Shown here in pieces: positions 7,301 to 15,547 of a stretch of DNA of 64,000 nucleotides. A program made the translations under genes and the position numbers. Within the stretch, counting starts at the first letter, position 1, and the number at the start of each line of letters is the position of its first letter. The DNA lies in NCBI RefSeq assembly GCF_003400205.1, contig NZ_QUQV01000011.1, forward strand, positions 81,001-145,000, read 5' to 3'. The notes below the pieces were generated by a model, which searched no databases, had not been told where the DNA came from, and saw only the letters and a list, made by a program, of their open reading frames with translations. The DNA is from Bacillus sp. HNG. GTDB lineage: Bacteria; Bacillota; Bacilli; Bacillales; Bacillaceae_L.

Positions 7301-9229
7301 CTAATACAAATTCCAATACCAGAAAATCCAAACCAGATGCATCATCATCAGACTTAATAAGGAATAATGCACTAGGCTAAGCTTGCGCCAATATCTTCTC
7401 CGCCAAAGGAGAACCGTGAAGATGAGCATGGCAATTCCCAAGATTGTTAAAAGAAAGGGAATAACATTTAACAGTGGGCTCCATGCAGGTACAATGCCTA
7501 AGGCCTCTTTTGGTAGTTGATAGATTGGATCAACTCCCCCAGATATCGCAATGCTGGCCACTAAAAACAACAGGAGAAGCCCCGCTGCAATGGCAAATCT
7601 CTTCCCCAAAACCACTAACTTAGGTTGAGATGTTTTCCTTTTCCTTCGTACCAATGCTTTGATACCCCAATAGAAAAGACTTCCGACAAAAAGTAAGATA
7701 ACCAGGATCAAAGATAAAAAGGTAAAGCCTCTCGACGCATACCACGGTGCTTTCGAATAAGACATCGGACCATCGGTGGTAAGCATTATTTTCCCATGGG
7801 GATCTGTTTGAAAGACGATTGTTCGAAACTCACCATACGCATCAATCGAGGATCCTTCTCTCGTATTCTTGTAAACACCAGGTTCTGTTTCGACAAATCG
7901 ATTGGTTTCTCCGTTGTGGGTCACTACTAAATCTCCAGTATCATTTAATTGGACATGGATCATTCCCATGATTAGACTGCTAATCTTATCCTCATTCGTA
8001 AAGCTTTTCCGATTTTGATGATATTCACCGACATATTTGCGTGAGCTCTCTTCGCCCCTAGACGTAATGGTAACACTATTGTCTGACGGAAAATAATGAT
8101 CCATGAATGCCTCGAAAAGCTCTGTATGCGTACGATAATTATTTCCACTATACGAGATAAATAGACCGATATTTTCTTGAGGTAATAAGTACAGTCCCGT
8201 ATCAAACAGTGCCGTATTTCCCCCATGATTAAGAATTCGTATGCCATTCATTGTTTTTTCGATAAACCCTAAAGCCATCCCGTCTAATTGGTCATGATGG
8301 GTAAACTGTTGTTGGAACATATGCTGAACGGTATCCTCTTCTAGAATCCTTTCTCCATTGAAAATCCCACCCTGAAGATAGGCTTGCATAAACTTTGCCA
8401 TATCTTTTGCCGTACTACTCATTCCCCCTGCAGCACCAGGTACAAACTCAAAACTTCCTTCTTTAAATTCTCCATCAATATATCTATAAGCCTGTGCTAG
8501 ATTCGTAGAAAATTCCGTTGGTAATGGCTGTTGAAACGTACTGTGGTTCATGTCAAGCGGCCTAAAAATATTCTCTTCTACATATTCGGAATAAGGAATA
8601 CCTGAAACCTGTTCGACAATATATCCCGCTAAAGCCGTACCATAATTTGAATAGGCAAGCACTTCACCGGCAGGAAATACACGTTCAGGTCGATATTCAC
8701 GCACATATTGACCAAGTGGAGGCATTTCTTCAGCGGTCAACCTAAAAATGTCACTCGAATAATCCTCAAATCCAGGTGTATGAGTCATTAAATCAAAGAG
8801 AGTAATTGGCTTTGGTTGTTCTTTATTCGGGCCCACTGCAAGTCTAGCTGGGATTTCAAAATCTAAGTATTGATTAATATCCGTGTGAAGATCAAGTTTT
8901 CCTTGCTCGGCAAGCTGCATGATTGCCGTCCACGTGAAGAGCTTGGATACGGACCCAATTCGAAACATCGTGGTTTCTGGATTTACCTTTACTTGCCCCT
9001 CGATATTGGCCAAACCATAGCCTTTTTCAAAAACGACTTCCCCATCAGCCACAATCGTTACAACCATATTCGGAATATATTCGTCTTCCACTTTTTTCAG
9101 TAAAAACTCATCCATAAACGTTTCAATATTTGATAAGTCAGTAGTATTCTCTGCAAAAGACAAACGACTGTCAATCAACACGAAAACCAAAAGCATACAA
9201 GCAATAATGGATGTCTTGATTATTTTCAA
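7301..9229 (-). CDS. Serine hydrolase of the beta-lactamase/PBP fold with C-terminal membrane segments
   Basis: A 642-aa exported serine hydrolase. Seen: a signal peptide (residues 1-27, ending SFA-EN), the catalytic SVSK (SxxK, 93-96), a YSNYG motif (YxN), an HGG motif, then an all-beta linker and four hydrophobic helices in the last 150 residues that anchor it with the catalytic domain outside. The domain resembles class C beta-lactamase/D-aminopeptidase esterases; some relatives hydrolyse D-amino-acid peptides or esters, so resistance cannot be claimed. A TetR gene lies 25 bp upstream in the same direction, probably its regulator. Confidence 0.88.
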   Translation of the reverse strand: MKIIKTSIIACMLLVFVLIDSRLSFAENTTDLSNIETFMDEFLLKKVEDEYIPNMVVTIVADGEVVFEKGYGLANIEGQVKVNPETTMFRIGSVSKLFTWTAIMQLAEQGKLDLHTDINQYLDFEIPARLAVGPNKEQPKPITLFDLMTHTPGFEDYSSDIFRLTAEEMPPLGQYVREYRPERVFPAGEVLAYSNYGTALAGYIVEQVSGIPYSEYVEENIFRPLDMNHSTFQQPLPTEFSTNLAQAYRYIDGEFKEGSFEFVPGAAGGMSSTAKDMAKFMQAYLQGGIFNGERILEEDTVQHMFQQQFTHHDQLDGMALGFIEKTMNGIRILNHGGNTALFDTGLYLLPQENIGLFISYSGNNYRTHTELFEAFMDHYFPSDNSVTITSRGEESSRKYVGEYHQNRKSFTNEDKISSLIMGMIHVQLNDTGDLVVTHNGETNRFVETEPGVYKNTREGSSIDAYGEFRTIVFQTDPHGKIMLTTDGPMSYSKAPWYASRGFTFLSLILVILLFVGSLFYWGIKALVRRKRKTSQPKLVVLGKRFAIAAGLLLLFLVASIAISGGVDPIYQLPKEALGIVPAWSPLLNVIPFLLTILGIAMLIFTVLLWRRRYWRKLSLVHYSLLSLMMMHLVWIFWYWNLY

Positions 9230-9254
9230 GCCGGTATATCCCCCTTGTTTTAGA

Positions 9255-9830
9255 TTATGTCTCTTTCTTTTGTAAATAAGCAGATGTAATCACATCGGTA
9301 GCCATACTATCTAACAGCGCAACTCCCATTTCCTCGTTAAACGCTTCTGGAAGCAGTCCACTCGCCACCATGACAGAAAGCCCGGTTGTAAAGATTCGCA
9401 TTTTCAATAAAATGGTCATTAGCTCTTCATCAGAAAAGCCTTCCAGATCCTCATCACCTTTCATTTGCTCAATTAACCCATGCCCCATATTTTGATCATA
9501 GTTTTGGAAATACTTGTTTTGATTCATGACAAAATCCTGAAAAAGAACTGGATATTCTCTTGCAAATCGGATGCTAGCTACCCCAATATCGTGGAATGGT
9601 TTGCCCGAATTCTCCTCCGCTAAAAGCTGATAACTTAACTCAATGATTTTTTGCATGACCGCTTCGGTTAACTCATCAATATTATTAAAATTGACATAAA
9701 TAGGTGCAATCGAGCTTCCCAAATGCTCCGCCACTTTTCGAATTGTAATCTTGGACATCCCCTCTTCCTTTGCGATTTCAAATGCAGCATCAATTATTTG
9801 TTCTTTAGAAAATTTTTTCTTTGGTGCCAT
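9255..9830 (-). CDS. TetR/AcrR family transcriptional regulator
   Basis: A 191-aa regulator with an N-terminal TetR helix-turn-helix (KEQIIDAAFEIAKEEG ... ITIRKVAEHLGSSIAPIYVN, roughly residues 5-50) and a helical ligand-binding C-terminus. The start MAPKKKF at 9830 was chosen because AAAGGAACG precedes it and the upstream in-frame extension is not family-like. It is co-directional with and 25 bp from the serine hydrolase, suggesting a small autoregulated operon. The sequence upstream holds AT-rich partial palindromes around 9860-9900. Confidence 0.88.
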   Translation of the reverse strand: MAPKKKFSKEQIIDAAFEIAKEEGMSKITIRKVAEHLGSSIAPIYVNFNNIDELTEAVMQKIIELSYQLLAEENSGKPFHDIGVASIRFAREYPVLFQDFVMNQNKYFQNYDQNMGHGLIEQMKGDEDLEGFSDEELMTILLKMRIFTTGLSVMVASGLLPEAFNEEMGVALLDSMATDVITSAYLQKKET

Positions 9831-9913
9831 AGTTCGTTCCTTTCCCGTTATAAATCGCATGATATAAAACACATGTTATATATCGTTGATTATATGATGA
9901 TTTTGGAAATAGT

Positions 9914-9948
9914 AAACCCCTTTTCCGAAAAATTCAGAAAAAGGGGTT
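9914..9948. terminator. Hairpin terminator
   Basis: AACCCCTTTT pairs with AAAAGGGGTT around a short AT loop. It lies between the TetR promoter region and the end of the MazG-like gene. Confidence 0.65.
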
Positions 9949-9970
9949 AGGGATATCCTATTTATTATGC

Positions 9971-10000
9971 AAAAAGAGACAAGGTGTTAGGCCTTGTCTC
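9971..10000 (-). terminator. Terminator after MazG-like gene
   Basis: GAGACAAGG pairs with CCTTGTCTC and is followed on the minus strand by TTTTTGC. Confidence 0.8.
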
Positions 10001-10033
10001 GGTTATTGTGATAGTGATATTAGTAACTCATCC

Positions 10034-10606
10034 TTATAAATCCGTATATTTCTTGCTTGATCCAAAAGACTTTTCGACTGGATACTTTTGTCTGTTTTTA
10101 CGTATCTTTTCTTTAATGGCTTGTTCTAGATTTATTTCAAGCTCACTAGACATTAATAAAGCATAAATAACCACATCTGCCAATTCGTCAATAATATTAT
10201 CCATTTTATCTTCTTCAGCTTCTTCACTTTTTTTCCATTGAAAGTTTTCTAATAACTCACTTGCTTCTAACGAAAGTGATATTGCTAGATCCTTTGGATT
10301 GTGGAATTTCTGCCAATCTCTTTCATCCCGGAAGTCTACAATTTCTTCAATTAATTGGTCAAAGACTGATGTTTCAAAATCAAATCCTTCATTCTTTAAA
10401 TCCTGATAAATTTGTTCAGCTTCCCCATATTGGGAAGAAGGAACAATCAATGAAATATAACTAGTTGGATTGCCTTTAATATCTTCATAGTCGTGCCATT
10501 GTGTTTGCCAATTGATTTCAGGATAGTTTTCTTTTAGTTCTTTCATTATTTTATCTATTCTCTTACTATCTCCAATATTAAATGAATCCAAATACTCCAA
10601 AATCAA
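10034..10606 (-). CDS. MazG-like nucleotide pyrophosphohydrolase with N-terminal extension
   Basis: A 190-aa protein whose C-terminal 110 residues form an all-alpha NTP pyrophosphohydrolase domain of the MazG/RS21-C6 type, which hydrolyses (d)NTPs to NMP and pyrophosphate. Seen: FRDERDWQKFHNPKDLAISL, the metal-binding SLEASELLENFQWK (ExxE) and DELADVVIYAL (ExxD). The first 80 residues form an extra alpha/beta domain. Start codons here are TTG, either the first or the third codon, after AAGGAGCG. The gene is followed by a strong terminator and preceded by a truncated reading frame and the DUF2075 ATPase; the set may be one module. Confidence 0.85.
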   Translation of the reverse strand: MILEYLDSFNIGDSKRIDKIMKELKENYPEINWQTQWHDYEDIKGNPTSYISLIVPSSQYGEAEQIYQDLKNEGFDFETSVFDQLIEEIVDFRDERDWQKFHNPKDLAISLSLEASELLENFQWKKSEEAEEDKMDNIIDELADVVIYALLMSSELEINLEQAIKEKIRKNRQKYPVEKSFGSSKKYTDL

Positions 10607-10651
10607 CGCTCCTTCTTTGCTTTCTCAAAACTGTTTTAATAAAAGGACTTT

Positions 10652-10921
10652 TTAATGATAATTCCCTTTTTCCTCTGCAACCTTCATATTTCCATAATCT
10701 TGTCCGCGGCTACAATATAATTTTAATAAACGTGCTCTAAGATTCGGATTACTTGCAAATATATATAGACCCTTTACTCCTCTTTTTAATAAAACATTAA
10801 TCGAGTTTAGTATGATTTTTTCTTTAATATACTCAGGATCATCAAAGTCATCCTTACCTCTAAGAGCATCTGCAAAAAGTAACAGGTACGAGAATTCTTC
10901 CTTACCAAAGAAACCCGCTTT
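10652..10921 (-). pseudogene. Unassigned open frame without start codon
   Basis: The minus strand holds an 89-codon frame with protein-like content (for example LLLFADALRGKDDFDDPEYI and GVKGLYIFASNPNLRARLLK) ending in TAA at 10652. An in-frame TGA at 10922-10924 closes it and there is no ATG. It follows the stop of the DUF2075 gene by about 25 bp. It is either the broken tail of a small downstream gene or a former C-terminal extension. I do not recognise it. Confidence 0.45.
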
Positions 10922-10945
10922 TCATTCTATAGCTCAAAATTATTT

Positions 10946-12799
10946 TTATATATTATTACTACAACTCTTCATATACCTTCCCAACTCCTCATCACAGCAG
11001 TATACATAACACCCCTTCATCCCTCTAGTCATTAGTGTTTTATATGTATTCCTTACAAGGTCAAATAGAGGATCTGGTTGTCCTTTCTTTGGCTTGGCTG
11101 GTCTTGCACCTTTGTCCTTAAATTCATCTCTATCTACAATAAGTGAAGATGTTCCTGGATCATATCCAAGGTCTTTTCCAATAATTACTCCGACATAATC
11201 CATTTCAAGCCCCTGAACAGTATGGATGCAGCCTATTTGGTAAGCACACTCCGGATGTATTGCCCAATCAATACGTTTTGGATCGTTCCATGGTAATGCA
11301 AAGTCATGTTCTTCAATATATACATCTTTTGGTAGTTCTCTATGGTTACCTTTTGTGTTCCACTCCCATGCATAACCGGCAAGAAGTCTTCCTCCCCGTT
11401 TCTCTACAATTTCTTTTGTTAGGTCATGTGGGTTTGACACAACCTTAAAGTCAAATTCACCTTCAAGATCAACTTTTTCATCTGTATACCCTAATAGACT
11501 ATCTAACCATGCGATGTAGTTACCAGATCCTGAGCAACGGTATTGGGACTCTAGTTCTACTGTATGAATTTCAGCACCTAGCTTTGCAGCCTCTTCTTCT
11601 ATTAGTTTCGCACTTCCAATATCCTTTTTAGAGATAATTTGTTGGTCATCTACAAAAAAGACACTTACCTTTGAAGAGCGAATAATTTGTGTTGCTTGGT
11701 TTTCACCTTCAATTTTCTTCTGCATGTGTCCTTGCTGTTTTAATCGGTGTGCCTCGTCACATATTAGTACGTCAAAATAATCTTTCGGTGTTTGAACATA
11801 TGCGGCCGACCCTTTGAATAAATCTCTTACCTCTAAATGACCTGATGAACCTACTAACTTCTTTCGAAGAATTTCACGGAAAGATTGGTTTGGTGTTATG
11901 TACTCAGCATACGCTCTTGTTTTTAACAGATAACTCATTAAGTTGAGTCCAATAACTGACTTCCCTGTCCCAGGTCCACCTTTTATTATAATCGCATGCT
12001 TTTGACCTTCTGATTTGTTTAACCTGTTATACATGCTAACCACTTTTTCGAATGCAACCTTTTGTTCATCTAAAAGAATAAATTCCTCATTTCCTTCTAT
12101 TAGTGACCCCACAGTATCTACGAGCTTTTTAGAAGGACGAATCCTCCCATGCTCTATAGCTTCTGCAATCCCAGCACCATTACCTTCTGCTACCGTTTCT
12201 CTAATTCTTTTAGCTAATTCCCTATCACTAAACTGAAAAAACAGTGGAGAATCTTTTAAATACATCGTGTATCTTGAATCAAGTAATGGTTCGTAAGTTG
12301 GATTCTGAATATAATTATGCAAATATGCACATGAAGAAAGCTGAATTGAAGTATCAGTGTACAGTGATTCATTAAAATTAAGCAGAAATCGCTTATACGA
12401 AGTAGCTTGATATGATGGATGGACCGTTTCACGTTCCCTTCCTCCAAGAAAAGTTGTTACGATTCCATTTCCCTCAGCTACTTTAGCCTTCTGCCACTGC
12501 TTTAATTCAATTATCATTGCATTTTTCTTTCCTTTTTTATCCTGACCAGTGATTATAAAATCAATTCGCTTTTGAGTAGACGGGAGCTTATATTCTAGTA
12601 AGACATGAGTATCCTTTTTTAGATCTGCATCCCTAATAACTCTTGCCATCTGTGGGAGAGAATTCTCCCATGAACGCAGCTCGCTATCAGAAACCACCTT
12701 GTTCATTCTCTTATATAAGTTCTTTTTTAGTACGTATCCAATTTTGTTCTCATAGATATGGTTGATAAAGTTGTTAGACGTTTCGTTATAGATAATCAT
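10946..12799 (-). CDS. DUF2075 ATPase/helicase-like protein with N-terminal PD-(D/E)XK domain
   Basis: A 617-aa protein with two parts. Residues 65-105 carry a nuclease-like core (KRIDFIIT ... MIIELKQW; D80, E98, K100), matching the D-ExK pattern of PD-(D/E)XK enzymes. From about residue 250 is a P-loop DUF2075 domain: GGPGTGKSVIG (Walker A), LICDEAHR (Walker B), FFVDDQQ, a QYRCSGSG segment and HTVQGLEMDYVGVIIGKDL, resembling superfamily 1 helicase motifs. It probably acts on DNA or RNA in the cytoplasm. With the MazG-like gene downstream it looks like a defence-type pair, but that is inference. The end matches normal family length. Confidence 0.85.
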   Translation of the reverse strand: MIIYNETSNNFINHIYENKIGYVLKKNLYKRMNKVVSDSELRSWENSLPQMARVIRDADLKKDTHVLLEYKLPSTQKRIDFIITGQDKKGKKNAMIIELKQWQKAKVAEGNGIVTTFLGGRERETVHPSYQATSYKRFLLNFNESLYTDTSIQLSSCAYLHNYIQNPTYEPLLDSRYTMYLKDSPLFFQFSDRELAKRIRETVAEGNGAGIAEAIEHGRIRPSKKLVDTVGSLIEGNEEFILLDEQKVAFEKVVSMYNRLNKSEGQKHAIIIKGGPGTGKSVIGLNLMSYLLKTRAYAEYITPNQSFREILRKKLVGSSGHLEVRDLFKGSAAYVQTPKDYFDVLICDEAHRLKQQGHMQKKIEGENQATQIIRSSKVSVFFVDDQQIISKKDIGSAKLIEEEAAKLGAEIHTVELESQYRCSGSGNYIAWLDSLLGYTDEKVDLEGEFDFKVVSNPHDLTKEIVEKRGGRLLAGYAWEWNTKGNHRELPKDVYIEEHDFALPWNDPKRIDWAIHPECAYQIGCIHTVQGLEMDYVGVIIGKDLGYDPGTSSLIVDRDEFKDKGARPAKPKKGQPDPLFDLVRNTYKTLMTRGMKGCYVYCCDEELGRYMKSCSNNI

Positions 12800-13129
12800 T
12801 ACAATATGGCCTCGCTTTTAATGAACTCTATATTTTTAAAAACATTTAAATGTAAAATAGTGTAATCTACATATCATTTTAGCATTTAATACCTTTTAAA
12901 GTGTAGTTTCTTGAAAAAGGTCTTGTTTAATACCAATCTAATCCAAAGAAATAAGAACAGCCTCAAGTGCGGCAAAGTATGACGCTCTTGGGGGACAAGC
13001 ACCAGAATTCAACATTAGTGAGTGCTATTAAATTAACTCATTTTCTCCTAAAAATAATGGTAATCGGTTGAACTACATTAAGAAAACACTCTCATACTTC
13101 ACTCAACTTCTATAACCCATAACCTCCTG
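12800..13129. other. Intergenic, no supported gene
   Basis: About 330 bp between the DUF2075 promoter side and the fossil region. I see no ORF with a ribosome site and no clear hairpin apart from a short CCTCC/GGAGG stem near 13122-13137. Confidence 0.5.
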
Positions 13130-13190
13130 GATGGGAGGATTGCCAATCAGGATCCTGCGGTTTATGAGGAATTATAATTCGATTTCCTAG
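13130..13190 (+). pseudogene. Fossil 3' end of an aldo-keto reductase gene
   Basis: The segment GATGGGAGGATTGCCAATCA and onward matches the last codons and the first untranslated bases of the intact aldo-keto reductase (21669-21730), including CAGGATCCTGC, TTTATGAGGAATT and CCTAGC, with a handful of substitutions. No open frame remains. Confidence 0.8.
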
Positions 13191-13211
13191 CACTTTGAAG
13201 GCTACCAAAAC

Positions 13212-13320
13212 TTTGATCGATTTCACGTATCCTTGATGTAGGCTGTGACTTGATTAGCGTAAAGTAAAGGTAAAAGTCATCGTGAAAGCTTTCCATTTGG
13301 ATAATTGCCTTGTTCCAAAA
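13212..13320 (-). pseudogene. Fossil internal fragment of an amidase gene
   Basis: About 110 bp align with 18925-19034 inside the intact amidase gene. Shared blocks include TATCCTTGATG, GTAAAGGT and GAAAGCTTTCCATTTGGATA. Indels destroy the frame. It sits 20 bp from the aldo-keto reductase fossil. Confidence 0.8.
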
Positions 13321-13373
13321 CATAATGGTGGACAATCTTATAAATATTAATGGAACATGTCAGAGTTATTCAT

Positions 13374-13403
13374 TTGACGTTACCTAATGGTTGTAGTTAT
13401 ACT
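13374..13403 (+). promoter_or_regulatory. SigA-type promoter of the SAM-riboswitch transcript
   Basis: TTGACG at 13374-13379 and TATACT at 13398-13403 with an 18-bp spacer, just upstream of the riboswitch. Confidence 0.65.
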
Positions 13404-13417
13404 TTATATAATTCAAT

Positions 13418-13522
13418 AAGGTTATCAAGAGTGAACGAGAGTCCTGGCTCGATGACTTCACAGCAACCTGCCGATTGGTAAGGTGCTCCAACCAGCAAAG
13501 CAGTGCTTTGAATGATGACGAT
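13418..13522 (+). promoter_or_regulatory. SAM-I (S-box) riboswitch
   Basis: The leader carries the S-box consensus in order: TTATCAAGAG, GATGACTTCACAGCAACCTG, AAGGTGCTCCAACCAGCA, and TGCTTTGAATGATGA. The ends GTTATC (13421-13426) and GATGAC (13514-13519) pair as stem P1. It is followed by an intrinsic terminator, so high S-adenosylmethionine should switch off the small gene downstream. Confidence 0.92.
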
Positions 13523-13530
13523 CGGCTTAG

Positions 13531-13570
13531 GGCTCTTTGTTGCATTCATATGCAATGAAGAGCCTTTTTC
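13531..13570 (+). terminator. Riboswitch expression-platform terminator
   Basis: GGCTCTT/AAGAGCC and TTGCAT/ATGCAA form a long stem followed by TTTTTC. It lies between the S-box aptamer and the coding start at 13620. Confidence 0.88.
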
Positions 13571-13619
13571 GTTGCTTTCACTCTTGTACTCTATTGTTAA
13601 TAGTTTAGGAGGAAAAAAG

Positions 13620-13952
13620 ATGAATACTTCAGGATTTTTAAGAGGAATGATGTCAAAAAATATGGAGGGAGAGAAATATTTGATTCATGTTGCGACTTGC
13701 GTTGAACAAGAGCTGCAGGAACGGGATCCAGATGGTAAAGTGATTGTCATGAAGCTCGAAAACTATGTTTTGTTTGTTACAGGTAAACAAGACTCTTACC
13801 AACTCACAATCACTGAAACAGAATTAACAACACTTCAACAAAGAGATCCGTATGCCCTAGATCGAAAAATTTGGAGGGATCTAGAGCAACAAGGCCTTCA
13901 GATCATACGAGGTTCTGGAAATTATTTAGAATATGTATTTATGGAAAGGTAA
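13620..13952 (+). CDS. Small protein of unknown function under SAM riboswitch control
   Basis: A 110-aa soluble protein. The start at 13620 follows a perfect TTAGGAGGAAAAAAG; an in-frame ATG at 13512 lies inside the riboswitch and is not used. The sequence is alpha/beta without membrane segments: an N-terminal MSKNMEGEKYLIHVATCVEQ region, a KVIVMKLENYVLFVTGKQDS strand pair, and a charged C-terminus (DRKIWRDLEQQGLQI). I do not recognise the family and see no catalytic motif. The riboswitch links it to methionine, SAM or sulfur metabolism, a set in which genes of unknown function are rare. It is monocistronic and is followed by a large hairpin repeat. Confidence 0.85.
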   Translation: MNTSGFLRGMMSKNMEGEKYLIHVATCVEQELQERDPDGKVIVMKLENYVLFVTGKQDSYQLTITETELTTLQQRDPYALDRKIWRDLEQQGLQIIRGSGNYLEYVFMER

Positions 13953-13970
13953 GGTATTTAGGGAATTTAT

Positions 13971-14016
13971 GGCCTGACCCCATGCACAGTAATACTTTAA
14001 TGCACTGGGGCAGGCC
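13971..14016. repeat. Intergenic hairpin repeat (family member A)
   Basis: GGCCTGACCCCATGCA pairs with TGCACTGGGGCAGGCC. Closely related hairpins lie at 15491 and 25841. It may serve as a terminator for the gene at 13620. Confidence 0.8.
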
Positions 14017-14098
14017 CTCAGCATTGTACCTTTTTGTCACTGGTCACATATGTAGCTATTTGTCTATCAAACTGTTATGTTTCTCATCTCTCACTGGT

Positions 14099-14719
14099 TC
14101 AACCAGTAATTAAACTAAAAATACGTTCATACGCATTATAAATTTTATTTGCCTCTTCAGGCTGTTTGAACTCTTCTTGATATTGACCGACAAACAAATC
14201 TAATTCACGAAAATCAATAAGAATATTTACCAAAACTTTTGGAATTTCATCCCATGAATAAATTTCATCGATAATATCGGATAATTCCTGATAGATTCTT
14301 TCAAATTGTTGCTCATCCAGTCCCTTGCCATTTTGAAGTTTATTAAAAAAATTTCCGTTTTCGTTGATTTTCTCAATTAACCTGGCAATTTCGCTGGCTT
14401 TTTCGGGTTCTATTTCACCCTTATCCTTCGTACATCTTTGAATCAGCTTTTTGGTATTTTCGGCTGCTTGCTTTATCCGGACTGATTCTTCATCACCATA
14501 TATTAATGAAAAGTTGTACAGTTCATCGTATAGTCCAACTAAAGTATGGACGACTTCTCCTGGAATACTTGTACGACTCTCCCATACATCCGCACAGACG
14601 GTGAGTGCCTTCACTAACTTTTCATATTCTTTTTCTTGGAAACCATTTCCCATTCGCAGCTCTACGAGTAAATTTATTTCTGACTGTTCAAAGACTTCTA
14701 GGATCTCTTTGTCTTTCAC
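14099..14719 (-). CDS. Hypothetical protein with internally duplicated helical domain
   Basis: A 206-aa all-helical cytoplasmic protein that I do not recognise. It consists of two similar halves: residues 15-95 (LLVELRMGNGFQEKEYEKL ... GEVVHTLVGLYDELYNF) and 125-205 (FFNKLQNGKGLDEQQFERIY ... PKVLVNILIDFRELDLF). Each has a G-x-G turn followed by a Q-E-rich helix, an acidic helix and an IP-x-x-LV-x-L segment. The GTG start follows GAGGAGAGTGAGAGT. It is monocistronic on the minus strand with hairpin repeats on the downstream side. Confidence 0.8.
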   Translation of the reverse strand: MKDKEILEVFEQSEINLLVELRMGNGFQEKEYEKLVKALTVCADVWESRTSIPGEVVHTLVGLYDELYNFSLIYGDEESVRIKQAAENTKKLIQRCTKDKGEIEPEKASEIARLIEKINENGNFFNKLQNGKGLDEQQFERIYQELSDIIDEIYSWDEIPKVLVNILIDFRELDLFVGQYQEEFKQPEEANKIYNAYERIFSLITG

Positions 14720-14795
14720 ACTCTCACTCTCCTCTGAAAAGGTCTTGGATAAACGAGGGGAAGGTTTCCACGTTTAAAGGTGAACGTTAGGTCCT

Positions 14796-15281
14796 TTATT
14801 TTTTTACAATCGGTATAAAAATATCAAAGTGCGGGTCACTAGGGTCGCGATCCAATGGATAATGTTCATGTTTTATTGGCATATATGGATCATAGTAAAC
14901 TACACCTGGTTCCCTAAAAGCGGTATAATCACTATCAAATAACCATTCATGTAAATCCGTATAAGTCTTTTGTATATCCTCCCCTTTGTGATGTGTTGTC
15001 TTCACATAAGTCAATTGAGGAACCTTTATTTCAATCATCCCATCAGGAATATCCTGACTATCACTTACTTCATATACTGCATAATGCACGAAACCATTCT
15101 CAATTACATGATAAGATAGTCCTAATTGAACATGAGGGTTCAGCTTGTCATCTAACTCATTGGCACGTTCTTCCATTTGCCGAATCACGTTTTTTAAATT
15201 CGGCACAATCTCAGAGAATGTCCCCTCCCATTTTAGTCCTACTGCCCGATAGCCAGGTAATGTAATAATTTCATAGCTCAC
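14796..15281 (-). CDS. GyrI-like/effector-binding domain protein
   Basis: A 161-aa stand-alone GyrI-like domain, the fold that also forms the ligand-binding part of AraC- and MerR-type regulators and can bind hydrophobic small molecules. Seen: an opening strand MSYEIITLPGYRAVGLKWEG, a long helix with NLKNVIRQMEERANEL, a mid-domain YEVSDSQDIPDGMIEIKVP, and the conserved YDPYMP and FDIFIPIVKK closing strand. No DNA-binding domain is present, so it is a possible hydrolase or sequestration protein. The GTG start follows GGAGGAAATAAA. Confidence 0.82.
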   Translation of the reverse strand: MSYEIITLPGYRAVGLKWEGTFSEIVPNLKNVIRQMEERANELDDKLNPHVQLGLSYHVIENGFVHYAVYEVSDSQDIPDGMIEIKVPQLTYVKTTHHKGEDIQKTYTDLHEWLFDSDYTAFREPGVVYYDPYMPIKHEHYPLDRDPSDPHFDIFIPIVKK

Positions 15282-15402
15282 TTTATTTCCTCCATCTCAA
15301 TAAAAGTGTCGTAAGTTTCCTAGTTTACAGTTTTTCATTAACTTTGGTGCCCATCTCCTACTTATTTTATCATCTTCAATAACCCAATACACATTGAAAA
15401 AC

Positions 15403-15418
15403 GAGGGGACGGTTCCTC
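15403..15418. repeat. Short GGGGACGGTTCC-type intergenic element
   Basis: GAGGGGACGGTTCCTC forms a small stem. The same GGGACGGTT/GGGACTGTTCC core appears in the elements at 18129 and 20720. Confidence 0.5.
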
Positions 15419-15490
15419 AAAAGACTTAATTACCGTCACAGTGACCACCCGAAGATTGTCGAATTTTAAATATTTTTATACCTAAAAAAA

Positions 15491-15538
15491 GGACCAGACC
15501 CCCAAACGGTAAATGACTACCGCACTGGGGACTGGCAC
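15491..15538. repeat. Intergenic hairpin repeat (family member B)
   Basis: GGACCAGACCCC pairs with GGGGACTGGCACC, with an inner CGGTA/TACCG stem. It is 10 bp from the end of the GIY-YIG gene and resembles members A and C. Confidence 0.75.
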
Positions 15539-15547
15539 CTATATTTT

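Noticed and set aside
13512..13619. Longer N-terminus of the riboswitch-controlled protein
   Set aside because: The ATG at 13512 lies inside the SAM riboswitch and the frame crosses the terminator; the start at 13620 has a perfect ribosome site.
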